From an uncultured Bacteroidota bacterium (lineage in GTDB: Bacteria > Bacteroidota > Bacteroidia > Chitinophagales > Chitinophagaceae): a DNA stretch of 10,641 nt. Below the pieces are notes generated by a model. It did no database searches and was not told the origin of the DNA. It saw only the letters and a program-made list of their open reading frames with translations. This document shows positions 1-6,297 of this stretch, in pieces. The DNA is taken from NCBI GenBank assembly GCA_903847655.1, contig CAINEG010000258.1, positions 1-10,641 of the forward strand, in the 5' to 3' direction. Position numbers and translations under genes: made by a program. Position 1 is the stretch's first letter. Each line of letters begins with the position of its first letter.

Positions 1-348
1 ACACCCGATGGTAAAGTAATGGAAGCTGAAGCGGCGCATGGTACAGTAACACGCCATTTCCGTGAACACCAAAAAGGAAATAGAACTTCTACAAACCCTA
101 TTGCATCTATTTTTGCATGGACAAGAGGATTAGAGTTCCGTGGTCAATTAGATAATAACCAAGCATTAATTCATTTCTCTAAAGCTTTGGAAGAAGTTTG
201 TGTAGAGACAGTTGAGTCTGGTATTATGACCAAAGATTTAGCAGTATGTGTACACGGCAATAAAGTAAAGCATGGTGATCATTATGTGTATACAGAAGAG
301 TTCTTAGATGCACTAGATAAAAACTTACAGGTAAAACTAGCTAAATAA
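1..348 (+). CDS. icd: NADP-dependent isocitrate dehydrogenase, C-terminal part (5' end outside window)
   Basis: The reading frame is open from base 1 and ends with TAA at 346-348, giving the last 115 residues of the protein. The enzyme oxidatively decarboxylates isocitrate to 2-oxoglutarate, making NADPH in the cytoplasmic TCA cycle. The visible part contains [12 protein letters not shown], then [20 protein letters not shown] and TKDLA. This is the C-terminal pattern of the homodimeric, eukaryotic-like (type II) NADP-IDH family of about 410 residues, not the E. coli-type enzyme. The HGTVTRH loop binds the adenosine-phosphate end of NADP in that family. Roughly the N-terminal 70 percent, with the isocitrate-binding residues, lies outside the window. 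A hairpin terminator follows the stop by 22 bp, so this is the last gene of its transcript. Family assignment is strong; the symbol is by homology memory only. Confidence 0.95.
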   Translation, partial: TPDGKVMEAEAAHGTVTRHFREHQKGNRTSTNPIASIFAWTRGLEFRGQLDNNQALIHFSKALEEVCVETVESGIMTKDLAVCVHGNKVKHGDHYVYTEEFLDALDKNLQVKLAK

Positions 349-370
349 TAATACTAAGTTTCACTTAATT

Positions 371-404
371 AAAAAGCCATCTCGTTGATTTGAGATGGCT
401 TTTT
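371..404. terminator. Bidirectional intrinsic terminator between icd and the Cys/His-rich gene
   Basis: The arms AGCCATCTC (375-383) and GAGATGGCT (392-400) pair perfectly around an 8-nt loop. They are flanked by an A-run on the left (371-374) and a T-run on the right (401-405), so the stem also extends as A-T pairs. Read on + it ends icd transcripts. Read on - the same hairpin is followed by a T-run and ends the transcript of the small gene that stops at 422. It is a shared terminator for two convergent genes. Confidence 0.9.
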
Positions 405-421
405 TAATAATTTACTTTTGA

Positions 422-643
422 TTAGGCTTTTTTCATACAATCTTTACTGCAATCATGCTTGCAATCTTTTGCGCTACACATATGTCCTTTCTCTCCATGA
501 TTGGCAATATGCCCAGCTCCATTTTTATGACAGGCAGCAGTGCACTTATGTTCTGCTTTATGACAATCTGCTGTGCATTTATCTGCGGCAAAAGAAAAGT
601 TAACAGCCATTAAAAACAATCCAGCGAATAATAATTTTTTCAT
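422..643 (-). CDS. Small exported Cys/His-rich protein, possible metal binding
   Basis: This 73-residue protein has a clear Sec signal peptide: MKK, a hydrophobic stretch at residues 4-18, and probable cleavage after the SFA-A region at about 19-20. The mature part of about 53 residues contains 8 Cys (23, 27, 34, 38, 56, 61, 65, 69) and 7 His, with many Lys. Two near-identical units, KCTADCHK and KCTAACHK, are spaced 11 residues apart, and a C-terminal cluster repeats the C-x3/4-C spacing. I do not recognise a named family. Such composition suggests a periplasmic or secreted binder of soft metals (Cu, Zn, Cd) or a disulfide-rich peptide; this is inference. The ATG at 641-643 is the only start that gives a complete signal peptide. 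It sits alone between two terminator or gap regions, so it is probably monocistronic. No clear promoter is visible in the 123 bp upstream. Confidence 0.8.
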   Translation of the reverse strand: MKKLLFAGLFLMAVNFSFAADKCTADCHKAEHKCTAACHKNGAGHIANHGEKGHMCSAKDCKHDCSKDCMKKA

Positions 644-766
644 AGTTATAATTTTTATTTAGCAATATTTTTATCTCTACTAATTTAGGCAATTTTTTTT
701 ACAGGTACTCGTTTTATCGAGTTGTGTTTTTGTTAAAAAACTAAAACAATCCATGTGTTTGTTTTT

Positions 767-2422
767 CTATTGTAATACTTCTAATATAGGTTTGCCAATA
801 GAGCCGCTTGGCATTTGGATACCCAATAAGGTACTTAGAGTAGGTGCTATATCAGTCATATAAGTCATGCCATTGACCGCCCCTTTCTTAATACCTGCGC
901 CATACCATAAAAGTGGAATATGAGCATCGTAATTGTACAAGACACCATGACTGGTTCCTGTAGCATAACCATCTACCACACCCGATTTAGTCACCAAGAT
1001 CAGATCACCGCTGCGTTGAGGGGTATAGCCATTCACAATTCTTTCTCTCATGCTTTGTGGCAAGGGGGCCATGGCGGCCTTTCTGCTTTCAACCACTTGT
1101 AAGACCATTGTTTTCTTTTCCAAATAATTACTAATTAGGCTGGTCAATTTATCATTGGAGATGTCTAAACTATCCATTACCGTGTGGTTAAAATAAATAT
1201 TGTATTCGCTTACTGCACTGATTAATTTAGGACTAAGGTTGTTGTTGTTTAAACAAGCAAGTACATCAGTTTTTAAAGTACCATTGTCGTAATTCTCTCC
1301 AGGGATATTGTGTTTTTTTGCAAAGGCGGGGATATTGGCCACGGCATGATCTGCTGTCAAGAATACGGTATAATTGTTTTTTCCTACTTCTTGGTCTAAG
1401 AAGCTAAATAAATCTGCAATCGATTCATCTAATTTTATATAACCATCCATGGTTTCCCAAGAATCTGGTCCAAATGCATGGCCAATATAATCGGGGGAAG
1501 AAAAACTAATGGCCAACATATCTGTCGTATTGTCTGCCCCTAAATGTTCGTTCAATAAAGCTTGCTTCGCCAATTCGATTACTAAATTATTGCCATAGGG
1601 TGTAGAAGTAATTTTGCCATAATCTTTACCAATAAAATCTTTTAGATTGTATGGAAAATGTTTTGCCTCTTTTCCAAAGGGGGTAGACTCATAAACGTTT
1701 TCGTCCGCATCACAATTGGCTTCATAAATTGCACTGGCTAAGCTCAAATTCCAATTCTTAGTGTATAAACTATCTGGACGATGTAAAGCATTGTAATTGC
1801 TTACCCAGCTAGGTAATGTTTTTCCATAATAAGTGGAACTAATAAAATTGCCAGTTTTGGAATCATACCAATAAGCACCATCGGCCGCATGACCTGCAGG
1901 AATAATGGCACCACGATCTTTAATAGAAATACCAAATACCTTAGATTTAAAATTAGAAGCTAATTTTAATTCATCGCCAATGGTGCTGGTCCAAACATTT
2001 ACAGGACTCATTTGTCCTGCGCTATTGTTGTTACTGCCCACCGTTTGAACCGTATTGTCTTCTACACAGTATACATTTTTTTGTTTTACATTGTCAAACC
2101 AGTTGTTCCCAGTAATGCCATGAATAGAAGGGGTACTTCCAGTATATACACAGGTATGTCCACAGGCGGTTACTGTAGGCACATAAGGAATTAAAGTATT
2201 GTTGCAAGAAGCGCCCTCATTCACAAAGCGAAGAAATCCTTTCTTAGTTTTAAAAAATGGGCTAAAACGATTCACATAATCCCACCTCATTTGATCAACC
2301 ACAATACCTACTACTAATTTCGGACGGGGATTAGATTTAGCCATAGGGCTAAGGGATTGAAGCTGCTGTGCATTTGTATGAGCTGCAAAAAGGAAAAAGC
2401 TAAGAAAAAATAGATATTTCAT
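767..2422 (-). CDS. pafA: PafA-type alkaline phosphatase (alkaline phosphatase superfamily, NPP-like fold)
   Basis: This 551-residue exported phosphomonoesterase releases inorganic phosphate from organic phosphate esters in the periplasm. A Sec signal peptide covers residues 1 to about 18 (cleavage near TNA-QQ); there is no lipobox. The two-zinc alkaline phosphatase superfamily signature is complete: D43 (VVDQMRWD), nucleophile T85 (PTVTACGH), N106 (GNNWFD), K168 and R170 (IKDRGAI), D311/H315 (PDYIGH), D358/H359 (TADHA) and H492 (TSHG). As I recall the Elizabethkingia PafA residues (T79, N100, K162, R164, D305, H309, D352, H353, H486), these match with a constant offset of 6. The Lys/Arg pair marks the monoesterase PafA branch rather than NPP phosphodiesterases. 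Length is normal for the family and nothing is missing. It is transcribed divergently from the oxoamine synthase gene. No clear terminator follows the TAG at 767-769, and only weak AT-rich hairpins lie in the 123-bp gap behind it. Confidence 0.93.
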   Translation of the reverse strand: MKYLFFLSFFLFAAHTNAQQLQSLSPMAKSNPRPKLVVGIVVDQMRWDYVNRFSPFFKTKKGFLRFVNEGASCNNTLIPYVPTVTACGHTCVYTGSTPSIHGITGNNWFDNVKQKNVYCVEDNTVQTVGSNNNSAGQMSPVNVWTSTIGDELKLASNFKSKVFGISIKDRGAIIPAGHAADGAYWYDSKTGNFISSTYYGKTLPSWVSNYNALHRPDSLYTKNWNLSLASAIYEANCDADENVYESTPFGKEAKHFPYNLKDFIGKDYGKITSTPYGNNLVIELAKQALLNEHLGADNTTDMLAISFSSPDYIGHAFGPDSWETMDGYIKLDESIADLFSFLDQEVGKNNYTVFLTADHAVANIPAFAKKHNIPGENYDNGTLKTDVLACLNNNNLSPKLISAVSEYNIYFNHTVMDSLDISNDKLTSLISNYLEKKTMVLQVVESRKAAMAPLPQSMRERIVNGYTPQRSGDLILVTKSGVVDGYATGTSHGVLYNYDAHIPLLWYGAGIKKGAVNGMTYMTDIAPTLSTLLGIQMPSGSIGKPILEVLQ

Positions 2423-2441
2423 ATTTTACATTTAATGGTAA

Positions 2442-2464
2442 AATGCCCCTGTTTTGGGGGCATT
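2442..2464. repeat. GC-rich inverted repeat in the pafA leader, overlapping a possible -24 element
   Basis: AATGCCCC (2442-2449) and GGGGCATT (2457-2464) are perfect 8-bp arms around a 7-nt loop, in an otherwise very AT-rich gap. On the - strand the hairpin is followed by TTTT and lies about 20 nt upstream of the pafA-like ATG, so it would sit in that gene's 5' leader if transcription starts further upstream. On the + strand its right arm includes the GGCA of the putative sigma-54 element. It could be an operator, a leader hairpin or both; the function is unknown. Confidence 0.6.
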
Positions 2465-2473
2465 GTGTTTGCA
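2458..2473 (+). promoter_or_regulatory. Candidate sigma-54 (-24/-12) promoter of the serine-palmitoyltransferase-like gene
   Basis: The sequence reads GGGCAT, then five bases, then TTGCA. The invariant GG (2459-2460) and GC (2471-2472) are exactly 10 bases apart. Against the known consensus TGGCAC-N5-TTGCA, 9 of 11 positions match. Transcription would start near 2484, leaving a leader of about 58 nt before the ATG at 2542. It has not been tested, and short motifs do arise by chance. The presence of a sigma-54 activator gene in the same window raises plausibility. Confidence 0.5.
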
Positions 2474-2514
2474 ATTTACATCTATTTATCAAGCTAATAA
2501 AGTGAAAAAATCAT

Positions 2515-2522
2515 TAAATTTG
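2515..2522 (+). promoter_or_regulatory. Candidate Bacteroidota housekeeping -7 element (TAAATTTG)
   Basis: TAAATTTG is a perfect match to the Bacteroidota -7 consensus TAnnTTTG. It would give a start near 2528 and a leader of about 14 nt. No TTTG or TTG -33 element is visible 17-23 bases upstream, which weakens it. It is an alternative to, or a second promoter beside, the -24/-12 element further upstream. Confidence 0.4.
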
Positions 2523-2541
2523 CGTAACATAAAAAGCATAT

Positions 2542-3798
2542 ATGTCTGATATATTTGAAAGGTTAATCAAGAACTATGGCCCAATTGGTCAATACCGCGA
2601 AAGAGCGCATGGGTATTTTGCGTTTCCCAAATTAGAAGGGGAAATTGGTTCAAAAATGAAGTTTAGAGGGCAGGAGATGATTGTTTGGAGTTTGAATAAT
2701 TATTTGGGATTGGCCAATCATCCAGAAGTAAGAAAGGCAGATGCGGAGGCAAGTGCAAAATATGGTTTGGCTTTACCCATGGGTGCAAGGATGATGAGTG
2801 GGAATAGTGATTTACATGAGCAATTAGAAAAAGAATTGGCTGCCTTTGTTTTTAAAGAAGATTCCATATTGATGAATTATGGTTACCAAGGCATTATGAG
2901 TGCAATAGATGCTATCTGCGGTAGACATGATGTAGTGGTATATGATGCAGAATGTCATGCTTGTATTATAGATGCTTTAAGAATGATACCGGGTCATCGC
3001 TTTGTATTCAAACACAATGATCTAGAAGATTGCGAAAAACAATTGTTAAGAGCACAGGCTTTAACAGACAAGCAAGCTGCTGGAGGCATATTGGTGATTA
3101 CAGAAGGCGTTTTTGGTATGGCCGGTGATCAAGGTAAATTAAAAGAAATTGCAGCTTTAAAAAAGAAAGTAGCTTTTCGTTTATTGGTAGATGATGCCCA
3201 TGGTTTTGGCACACTAGGAAAAACAGGTGCTGGCGCAGGTGAGGAGCAAGGTTGTCAAGAGGAGATTGATTTGTATTTTTCCACTTTTGCTAAAAGTATG
3301 GCTTCGATTGGTGCTTTTATGGCAGGGCCAAGAACGATCATTGATTACATACGTTACAATATTCGTTCTCAAATTTTTGCAAAAAGCTTGCCCATGCCAT
3401 ATGTGGTGGGCAATTTGAAACGTTTGGAATTGCTTAGATCAAAGCCTGAATTGAAAGCCAATTTATGGAAAAATGCCTTGGCTTTACAAAACGGTTTAAA
3501 AGAAAAAGGTTTTGATATTGGTAAAACAGATTCAGTGGTGACACCGGTCTACATGAAAGGTGGTGTAGAAGAAGCCACTGCCATGGTAATGGACATTAGA
3601 GAAAATTATAAGATATTTTGCTCAATTGTAGTCTATCCAGTGATTCCAAAAGGGCATATCATTTACAGATTGATTCCTACAGCAGATCATACACAGGAAG
3701 AAATTGATTTAACTTTGAAAGCATTTAGCGAAACAAAAGCGAAATTAGATGCAGGCGCTTATAAGGCGGAAGAAATTCCAGATATGGCGAATAAGTAA
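2542..3798 (+). CDS. Alpha-oxoamine synthase, serine-palmitoyltransferase-like (PLP fold type I)
   Basis: This 418-residue PLP enzyme belongs to the alpha-oxoamine synthase family (serine palmitoyltransferase, BioF, Kbl, HemA). The family condenses an amino acid with an acyl thioester and releases CO2. Visible residues are: H139 (DAECHAC), which stacks on PLP; D217 and H220 (VDDAHGFG), which contact the pyridine ring; and K251 (STFAKSMAS), the Schiff-base lysine. MSGNSDLHEQLEKEL (85-99) is the family's substrate-entrance region. There is no signal peptide or membrane segment, so it is a cytoplasmic enzyme. Bacteroidota make sphingolipids and sulfonolipids with such enzymes, so serine or cysteate plus a long acyl chain is likely. 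BioF or Kbl activity cannot be excluded, and no biotin or threonine genes are adjacent. Its stop abuts the stop of the convergent yihY-like gene. No Shine-Dalgarno sequence is visible, as is usual in the phylum. Confidence 0.85.
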   Translation: MSDIFERLIKNYGPIGQYRERAHGYFAFPKLEGEIGSKMKFRGQEMIVWSLNNYLGLANHPEVRKADAEASAKYGLALPMGARMMSGNSDLHEQLEKELAAFVFKEDSILMNYGYQGIMSAIDAICGRHDVVVYDAECHACIIDALRMIPGHRFVFKHNDLEDCEKQLLRAQALTDKQAAGGILVITEGVFGMAGDQGKLKEIAALKKKVAFRLLVDDAHGFGTLGKTGAGAGEEQGCQEEIDLYFSTFAKSMASIGAFMAGPRTIIDYIRYNIRSQIFAKSLPMPYVVGNLKRLELLRSKPELKANLWKNALALQNGLKEKGFDIGKTDSVVTPVYMKGGVEEATAMVMDIRENYKIFCSIVVYPVIPKGHIIYRLIPTADHTQEEIDLTLKAFSETKAKLDAGAYKAEEIPDMANK

Positions 3799-4752
3799 TT
3801 AGAGTAAGTCTAATTGATTTTGCTCTTTTTTTAATACCTCAATACTCACATTGAGTTCGAAGCCAACTAATAAAATTAAAGAATTGAGGTATATTAAAGT
3901 CATGACTACCAATACCGTTCCTATAGATCCATAAATTTTACTATAGCTGCTAAAATTATTTACCCAATAAGAGAAGCCGAGTGTGGTGATTAACATTAAT
4001 AAGGTAGAAAGTAAAGCACCAGGAGAATTGAGCGGCCATTTTTCTTTGATAAGGGGGGCGTATTTATAAATAAATGCGTTCCCAAAAAACAACAATAATA
4101 TAATAACGCCCCAACGAACGGTATTCCAATAGGGGACTATGGTTTTTCTTTTGATATCCAACACTTCTCTAAGTAAAGTAGTTAATTGGTCTTGTCCTAT
4201 GAGCACTAGCAGGCTTGCGAATACTAAAAGTATTAAAATAATGGTTAAACGAATGGCCCTCATTCTTTGGTGTAAAAAGAAGGGCTTGTTTTGCATGATC
4301 GATTTATCAAAGCTTCTAATAATCCCTGTCATTGCATTGGAAGCGTAAAAAAGCAGCAATAAAAATCCAAAGGAAAAGATACCCACATGCTGACTCAATA
4401 AATCGTTAATGATTTCCATGATGAATTTATAAGTACTTGAATTGGGGGCAATGTCTTTAAAAACAGAAAGTATTTGTTTTTTAACTTTAAAGGCTTTTGG
4501 GAAATAAGGAATGATAGAAAATAAAAAAAGAAATCCAGCGGGTAGGGCCATGATTAAGTTAAATGAAATAGCAGAGGCGCGGTCATATAAACCTAATGTA
4601 TTTAATTGTTTGTAAATAAAACTTAAAACCTGATACAAATTAACATGCTGAAAGCCGGGAATATAAATGCCTTTGGCTTTTCGTTTTAAAAATAAAAACG
4701 TAGGCTTGGTAATTGTAAAAAAAGTATTTTTAATTGGTTGGAACAAGTTCAA
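3799..4752 (-). CDS. YihY/BrkB-family inner membrane protein
   Basis: This 317-residue polytopic membrane protein has about six hydrophobic segments (near 60-84, 123-147, 167-190, 211-232, 246-265 and 277-304). The family signature SKIYGSIGTV (271-280), followed by a hydrophobic run ending in VGFELN (296-301), identifies YihY/BrkB. The family was once misannotated as RNase BN; its molecular function is not settled. The start is TTG at 4750-4752. An in-frame TAG at 4759-4761 leaves no room for an upstream ATG, and the first internal Met is near residue 68, beyond the conserved IPGF region, so TTG is the best choice. It lies 37 bp behind the mltG-like gene and is probably co-transcribed with it. 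Its stop touches the stop of the convergent oxoamine synthase gene, so no terminator separates them. Confidence 0.88.
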   Translation of the reverse strand: MNLFQPIKNTFFTITKPTFLFLKRKAKGIYIPGFQHVNLYQVLSFIYKQLNTLGLYDRASAISFNLIMALPAGFLFLFSIIPYFPKAFKVKKQILSVFKDIAPNSSTYKFIMEIINDLLSQHVGIFSFGFLLLLFYASNAMTGIIRSFDKSIMQNKPFFLHQRMRAIRLTIILILLVFASLLVLIGQDQLTTLLREVLDIKRKTIVPYWNTVRWGVIILLLFFGNAFIYKYAPLIKEKWPLNSPGALLSTLLMLITTLGFSYWVNNFSSYSKIYGSIGTVLVVMTLIYLNSLILLVGFELNVSIEVLKKEQNQLDLL

Positions 4753-4789
4753 GTAAAGCTAGTTTTAGGGGTAAATTTACAACTTATTT

Positions 4790-5812
4790 TTAGGGTGCTT
4801 TTTGTTGTTTCTTTGCTTGGTATTCGTCTAATTTAAGCTGGTAAGCTTTGGCATACTTCATATGTTCTGTATAATCGGAACTAAAATGATGGTAGCCGCT
4901 AAAGTCTGCCTTGGCCACAAAATATATAAACGCAGTATTTGGAGCGTCTAATACCAGGTCGATGGTTTTAGGGGCTGGCGTGCCAATAGGTCCGGGAGGC
5001 AGGCCTTTGTGGCGATAGGTATTGTACAATGAAGGGTTACTTAAATACTTATCATAGATTCTTGTTAAAGTAAAGTCCTGCATGGCATACTTGATGGTAG
5101 GGCAGGCTTGCAGGGGCATGTTTTTCTTGAGTCTATTTTGATAGACACTGGCGATAATTGTTTTATCAGAATCGTAGTTGGTTTCTTCTTCTACAATAGA
5201 CGCTAAAGTATACACTTCATTTTTTGATAGGCCAATGGACTTGGCTTTTTGAATTCTATTGTTGCTGCTCCAGTATTCATCAGAAGCCGCTTTCATCTTT
5301 TGTATAAATTTAGTCATGGAAGTAGACCAATAAAATTCATAAGTATTTGGAATAAATAAAGTGAATAATTGAGTGGTATCCGTTTGAAATTTGGCTAAAG
5401 AATCGTTGCTATTTAAATACAATGCACAATCGGCGCTGTCCTTGTCAAAACTTGTTGCAATTAATTTGGCTAATTCAGCCCTGGTCCTTACTTTATTTAA
5501 GACAAATTTTATTTTTAATTGTTGATTATTCCTTAGCATACGAAGTAAGGAAAGTAGGCTGGTATTTTTTAAGACTAAAAATTTTCCTGGTTTTAGTTTG
5601 TCTTCTACTTTTAAAATTTTAGCAAAAGCTAAAAAGCTAGGCTTGTCAAAAATAATTTTTTTAGCCACCAAGGTATCTGCCAAATCGGAAAGACCTGTTT
5701 TATGGTATACAAAGCTTGTTTTTTCACCAACAAAATGGGTGGTTTTAATCAATAGATTGTAACAGGTATAAACAAACAAAAACAATAAGACTAAGTAAAA
5801 TAATTTTTTCAT
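4790..5812 (-). CDS. mltG: Endolytic murein transglycosylase MltG (YceG-like)
   Basis: This 340-residue membrane-anchored lytic transglycosylase cuts nascent glycan strands at the inner membrane and so sets peptidoglycan strand length. It has a single N-terminal membrane helix (residues 4-21) with a short cytoplasmic MKK, then a LysM-like region (about 30-105). The YceG catalytic domain follows. ASIVEEET (204-211) carries the catalytic Glu, probably E208, aligned from memory with E218 of E. coli. SLYNTYRHKGLPPGPIGTP (261-279) is the second hallmark motif. Length matches the E. coli protein (about 340). The ATG at 5810-5812 gives a complete membrane anchor. A strong terminator upstream (5860-5888) separates it from the secG operon, so it should have its own promoter within the roughly 47 bp between the terminator and the ATG; I see no clear consensus there. 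Confidence 0.93.
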   Translation of the reverse strand: MKKLFYLVLLFLFVYTCYNLLIKTTHFVGEKTSFVYHKTGLSDLADTLVAKKIIFDKPSFLAFAKILKVEDKLKPGKFLVLKNTSLLSLLRMLRNNQQLKIKFVLNKVRTRAELAKLIATSFDKDSADCALYLNSNDSLAKFQTDTTQLFTLFIPNTYEFYWSTSMTKFIQKMKAASDEYWSSNNRIQKAKSIGLSKNEVYTLASIVEEETNYDSDKTIIASVYQNRLKKNMPLQACPTIKYAMQDFTLTRIYDKYLSNPSLYNTYRHKGLPPGPIGTPAPKTIDLVLDAPNTAFIYFVAKADFSGYHHFSSDYTEHMKYAKAYQLKLDEYQAKKQQKAP

Positions 5813-5859
5813 TTTGGATGGCTTCAGACTTAGTTTAAAAGGGTATTCAATAATACAAT

Positions 5860-5888
5860 AAAAATCCCTCCCGATTGCTGGGGAGGGA
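5860..5888 (-). terminator. Intrinsic terminator of the miaB-secG operon
   Basis: On the - strand the arms TCCCTCCC and GGGAGGGA (5881-5888 and 5865-5872) pair perfectly around an 8-nt loop. They are followed by a run of T (A-run 5860-5864 on +). The hairpin is 61 bp past the secG stop and 47 bp before the mltG start. This is the clearest terminator in the window and it defines the end of the five-gene operon. Confidence 0.9.
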
Positions 5889-5949
5889 TAAATATTTTAA
5901 GTTAAAGGGAGTAGTTTTCTTTTGGGCAAGCTACTTTACCATTTTAATG

Positions 5950-6297
5950 CTATTTTTTGGTATCGGCAGGCACTACTGGGGTATTCGCAGGAGCAGCCGC
6001 AGGTGGAGGTGGAGGTGCTGTGATAGAAGTATTAACTTTGTTCAACAAACCTTTGTCCCCGTCAGTACCTCCAGCTCTTAAAAATAAGGTAGAAGTCATC
6101 GCCAACACTGCAATGACAGCTGCGAATATCCAAGTACCTTTTTCTAATACATCTGTGGTTTGCTTAACACCCATGAAATTATTGGTCAAACCGCCTACAT
6201 TGGCGTTTAAACCACCCCCCTTAGGATTCTGAATCAAAACCATAAATCCAAGGCCTACACAGGCTGCAATAATCAATATCAAATAAAGTGTTATCAT
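5950..6297 (-). CDS. secG: Preprotein translocase subunit SecG with Pro/Ala-rich tail
   Basis: This 115-residue protein is the accessory SecYEG subunit that stimulates SecA-driven protein export. It has two membrane helices (residues 3-22 and 55-74) joined by the diagnostic loop LIQNPKGGGL (21-30) and GGLTNNFMG (35-43). After the second helix comes a hydrophilic tail of about 40 residues with a five-proline run (95-99) and Ala/Pro/Val repeats ending in DTKK. The ATG at 6295-6297 overlaps the TGA of the upstream gene in an ATGA arrangement, so translation is probably coupled. It is the last gene of the operon. The family is certain; a role for the Pro-rich tail is unknown. Confidence 0.95.
   Translation of the reverse strand: MITLYLILIIAACVGLGFMVLIQNPKGGGLNANVGGLTNNFMGVKQTTDVLEKGTWIFAAVIAVLAMTSTLFLRAGGTDGDKGLLNKVNTSITAPPPPPAAAPANTPVVPADTKK

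Noticed and set aside
422..643. CxxxCH units as cytochrome c heme-binding sites
   Set aside because: The canonical heme motif is CxxCH. The spacing here is one residue longer, there is no distal ligand context, and the many extra cysteines fit metal or disulfide chemistry better.
707..741. Small hairpins (ACTCG/CGAGT; GTTTTT/AAAAAC) behind the phosphatase gene as its terminator
   Set aside because: The stems have only 5-6 bp, are mostly A-T, and neither has the usual T-run on the - strand.
2337..2352. Palindrome TTAGCC-ATAG-GGCTAA about 140 bp upstream of the putative sigma-54 start, as a possible activator site
   Set aside because: It lies inside the pafA-like coding sequence, has only 6-bp arms, and I found no matching site upstream of the DUF3078 gene.
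3799..4752. Annotation as ribonuclease BN
   Set aside because: The YihY/BrkB family was given this name in error; this is a six-helix membrane protein without nuclease motifs.
5957..6232. 91-codon + strand frame antisense to secG, Gly/Ala/Val-rich
   Set aside because: It is the mirror of the Pro/Ala-rich SecG tail and membrane helices; it has no promoter or family resemblance.
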